From assembly GCA_966212235.1 (NCBI GenBank), contig CBIHPP010000023.1, positions 81,875 to 145,874 of the forward strand: a stretch of 64,000 bases of DNA. The letters are read 5' to 3'. Below, in pieces: positions 61,441-64,000 of this stretch. The translations under genes and the position numbers were made by a program. The notes beneath the pieces were generated by a model. It was not told where the DNA came from. It saw nothing but the letters and a program-made list of their open reading frames with translations, and made no database searches. Numbering within the stretch: position 1 is the first letter of the stretch; every line of letters starts with the position of its first letter. The DNA comes from Niastella sp966212235. GTDB taxonomy: Bacteria; Bacteroidota; Bacteroidia; Chitinophagales; Chitinophagaceae.

Positions 61441-64000
61441 ATGAAAATTATTTCAGGCGTACAGGAAACGATTTGGTTAACTGAAAACATGTATCCAGGG
61501 GCATGTCTTTTCAATGTAGCTGGTTATGCGCTTCTTTCAGGAGATCTCGACAAAGAATTATTGTGCACGGCGATACGGAAAGTAATGGACAATTCCGATA
61601 TTCTCGAAACAGGACGTGACGCATTCGGTGAAACGGAGACTGTGCGCAGCAGCCGGCATTTGTATAATTTATCTGTACTCGACTTTACAGGGAACGGCGA
61701 GCCTGACAATAAATGTTTGAATTGGATCCTGGACGACAGCAAGAAAAGCATCGATACATCCGGTTGCTTATTGAATATTTATATACTGAGCTCTTCCCAC
61801 ACAACACATTATTGGTATACAAAGGCCCACCACCTCGTCTTTGATGGCTTTTCCATGTGGTTATTCTTTAATAAGGTCGCAGCGGTGTATTCCTCTTATC
61901 TGGATCGCGCTGATTCGTTTCTGTTGGAAAATAACCCTCGTTATTCCGATTTTATCGCAGCGGATAAAGCATACAGGTTGTCTGCCGATTTCAATAGTGA
62001 CAAAAGATTTTGGAAAGAGAGGATAAGCAAATCCCATCAAACAAAGGCTTTTCAATCTATTGTAAGGTCTGCTGGCAGGAGATCATTTGAGTGCAAGCGG
62101 AAGTCCATCAAAATTGAAAGAGCATTGATTGAACAGATCAAGCCAATAGCAGAAAAATACCGGTGTACGCTGTTGCAATACTTTGTGGCCGTGGTTTTTG
62201 TATTGAACAAACTTTATAATAACGATAATACCACTATAGGGATCCCTGTTTTCAACAGAAGAAATAAAAAAGAGAAAAACACTATCGGCACTTTCGTAAA
62301 TATTCTGCCCTTTTCCATTGAGCTGAATGACGAAGCTCCGTTTGCAGAATTGCTTTGCCACATAGGTAAAGAATTTAAAGCCTGCTACAGGCACCAACGA
62401 TTTCCTTTGTTTGATATGATCGATGAAGCAGATAGCCAGGGTAATCTTTACAATATATCGTTCTCGTATCAAAAGAATAGTTATGATGTGATGCTCGGGA
62501 ATACCCCTGCTGCGATCACTTATTTAGAGAGCGGAGTACAACAGGAAGACCTGGTATTTCACTTATTGGAATATTCAGCGTTAGGCGACCTGGAACTTTC
62601 GGTAGATTATTCGATGGATTTGTTCAGTGAAGCATCGATATCCCGGCTGTTGGAACATTTCCATAACCTCTTGAAATTGTTTATTGCTCATCCAGATTTG
62701 CCTGTTAAATCGGCGAGCTTTTTAAGTGCTGAAGAATGCATGCAACTGCTGGCCGGTTATAATGATAATACAATAAGCAGGGTAGACAGCACTCTGGTAG
62801 AATTGTTCGAAGAACAGGCGGCCATGTATGGCCACCATACAGCAGTGGTATATGAAGATCGTGTGCTGACTTACACTGAACTGAATTTGTTGAGCAACCG
62901 GCTGGGGCATTACCTGCGTGCCAGGGGCATAAACAGGGAAGACCTGGTATGCATTAGCCTTGAGCGAACTGAATGGTTGATCGTGTCGATACTGGGCGTA
63001 CTGAAGGCAGGAGGCGCTTATGTGCCGGTGGACCCCGATTATCCGTTTGAACGCAAGGCCTGGCTGGTGGAAGACAGCGGTTGTAAAATCGTACTGAATG
63101 AAGAGGAACTCCAACGGTTTCGTGCGGTAATGGAAGACCTAAGCGGGGAGAACCTGTTGAAGGTGAACATTGGAGATGACCTGGCCTATGTGATCTATAC
63201 ATCAGGAACAACAGGTCGTCCGAAAGGAGCGATGGTAAAGCACGCCAATGTAACTGCACTTATAAGGAATGCAAACGCATTGTTCAGCTTTGGACCAAAG
63301 GATGTATGGACGATGTTTCATTCTTACAGTTTTGATTTTTCTGTATGGGAAATGTATGGTGCTCTGCTGAACGGCGGCAGGCTCGTGCTGGTATCAGGCG
63401 ATGTATCTCGTGACCCGGCCCGGTTTGTACAGTTGCTCGTGAAAGAGGGCGTAACGGTCATGAACCAGACACCCTCATCATTCTATCAGGTTCAGAAGTA
63501 TATGCTGGAAGAAGAACAGTCGGGTGAACATGCTCTGGAATATATCATATTTGGTGGAGAAGCGCTGGAAGCAGGACGATTGCAGCAATGGCATCAACGG
63601 TATCCTGAGACCCGATTGATAAATATGTACGGGATTACGGAGACAACTGTACATGTAACCTATAAGAAGTTGTCAGCAGCCGATATCGCCTGCAACAATA
63701 CCAGCATAGGCCGGGCATTGCCGGGAGTAACCTGTTATGTATTGGGCCGTACGGCCCAACTGTTGCCTGCAGGTGTAAGAGGTGAGTTGTATGTAGGCGG
63801 TACCGGTGTATGCCGGGGATATTTAAACCGTCCAGGGCTAACGGCGGAAAAGTTTATAGTTAATCCATTCCGGCCCCATGAGTACCTCTACCGTACGGGC
63901 GACCTGGCAATGATGGAAGCAGATGGCGAAATGTTGTACCAGGGACGTATAGATAACCAGGTAAAGGTCCGTGGTTACCGCATCGAGCTGGGCGAGATAG
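61441..64000 (+). CDS. Non-ribosomal peptide synthetase, condensation-adenylation module (partial)
   Basis: The 853 codons present begin with a condensation domain (HHLVFDG at 130-136) and continue into an adenylation domain: YTSGTTGRPKGAM (A3), FDFSVWEMYG (A4), NMYGITETTVHV (A5), GELYVGGTGVCRGYL (A6), YRTGD (A7) and GRIDNQVKVRGYRIELGEI (A8). Pocket residues read D-F-W-N-I-G-M-V-H (last Lys outside), the code for threonine. The opening C domain resembles the first domain of EntF-type synthetases, so it may take an acyl starter. Carrier protein and further modules lie beyond the window. Confidence 0.93.
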   Translation, partial: MKIISGVQETIWLTENMYPGACLFNVAGYALLSGDLDKELLCTAIRKVMDNSDILETGRDAFGETETVRSSRHLYNLSVLDFTGNGEPDNKCLNWILDDSKKSIDTSGCLLNIYILSSSHTTHYWYTKAHHLVFDGFSMWLFFNKVAAVYSSYLDRADSFLLENNPRYSDFIAADKAYRLSADFNSDKRFWKERISKSHQTKAFQSIVRSAGRRSFECKRKSIKIERALIEQIKPIAEKYRCTLLQYFVAVVFVLNKLYNNDNTTIGIPVFNRRNKKEKNTIGTFVNILPFSIELNDEAPFAELLCHIGKEFKACYRHQRFPLFDMIDEADSQGNLYNISFSYQKNSYDVMLGNTPAAITYLESGVQQEDLVFHLLEYSALGDLELSVDYSMDLFSEASISRLLEHFHNLLKLFIAHPDLPVKSASFLSAEECMQLLAGYNDNTISRVDSTLVELFEEQAAMYGHHTAVVYEDRVLTYTELNLLSNRLGHYLRARGINREDLVCISLERTEWLIVSILGVLKAGGAYVPVDPDYPFERKAWLVEDSGCKIVLNEEELQRFRAVMEDLSGENLLKVNIGDDLAYVIYTSGTTGRPKGAMVKHANVTALIRNANALFSFGPKDVWTMFHSYSFDFSVWEMYGALLNGGRLVLVSGDVSRDPARFVQLLVKEGVTVMNQTPSSFYQVQKYMLEEEQSGEHALEYIIFGGEALEAGRLQQWHQRYPETRLINMYGITETTVHVTYKKLSAADIACNNTSIGRALPGVTCYVLGRTAQLLPAGVRGELYVGGTGVCRGYLNRPGLTAEKFIVNPFRPHEYLYRTGDLAMMEADGEMLYQGRIDNQVKVRGYRIELGEI

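Overview
The window is a piece of a Bacteroidota chromosome, most likely a member of the Chitinophagaceae (Chitinophaga/Niastella-like). The signs are a complete 14-gene nuo operon with a short NuoG lacking the molybdopterin domain, ExbB-ExbD-ExbD-TonB proteins of Bacteroidota type, DUF4836/DUF6438/Spy-like exported proteins, TTTG-N19-TAnnTTTG promoters and a UpxY-type NusG paralog. No rRNA, tRNA or CRISPR array was recognised.

Layout. 0-5.5 kb: 3' end of a primary sigma factor gene, then ffh, rpsP, rimM, dinB and a 1-Cys peroxiredoxin gene. 5.5-23 kb: mixed housekeeping and accessory genes, mostly on the minus strand. They include a hybrid histidine kinase coupled to a thioredoxin-fold gene, an exported amidohydrolase, two pseudouridine synthases, rlmN, a thiolase, an ABC exporter pair, a DUF4836 lipoprotein, hisS and a low-molecular-weight phosphatase. 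23.4-26.5 kb: a small membrane protein, a PstS-like lipoprotein and a TPR protein. 26.7-40.5 kb: nuoA-N with a promoter in front and a 23-bp terminator stem behind. 40.6-44.8 kb: a MacB/FtsX-type permease, a 210-bp array of 21-bp repeats and a large secreted metzincin-like protease. 45.4-51.3 kb: exbB, two exbD and four successive TonB-domain genes, one of which looks like a lipoprotein. 51.5-52.9 kb: mnmE.

From about 53 kb the DNA becomes accessory and AT-rich. It holds a decayed integrative element (HTH gene, integrase with an early in-frame stop, second HTH gene), a 5'-truncated mcrC remnant, a frameshifted unknown gene and a UDP-sugar epimerase. A 0.94-kb non-coding stretch follows, then a UpxY/RfaH-like antiterminator, a TPR protein, a glycosyltransferase-like gene and, running off the end, a non-ribosomal peptide synthetase (C-A) whose adenylation pocket reads DFWNIGMVH, the threonine code.

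The most interesting signal is a shared leader element. The untranslated regions of the antiterminator gene and of the NRPS each carry an alignable 35-nt segment containing the identical hairpin GGCGAAGCC, 183 and 165 bases before the respective start codon. In the first case it sits inside a 10-bp closing stem. This resembles the logic of RfaH/ops and LoaP, in which a specialised NusG paralog is recruited to long operons, and suggests the antiterminator controls itself and the NRPS. Other structural signals are the 10 x 21-bp phased A-tract array at 41.95-42.16 kb, the tonB array with a probable terminator between exbB and exbD, and several families of short dispersed repeats, including palindromes inside the nuo operon and inside a pseudouridine synthase coding region.
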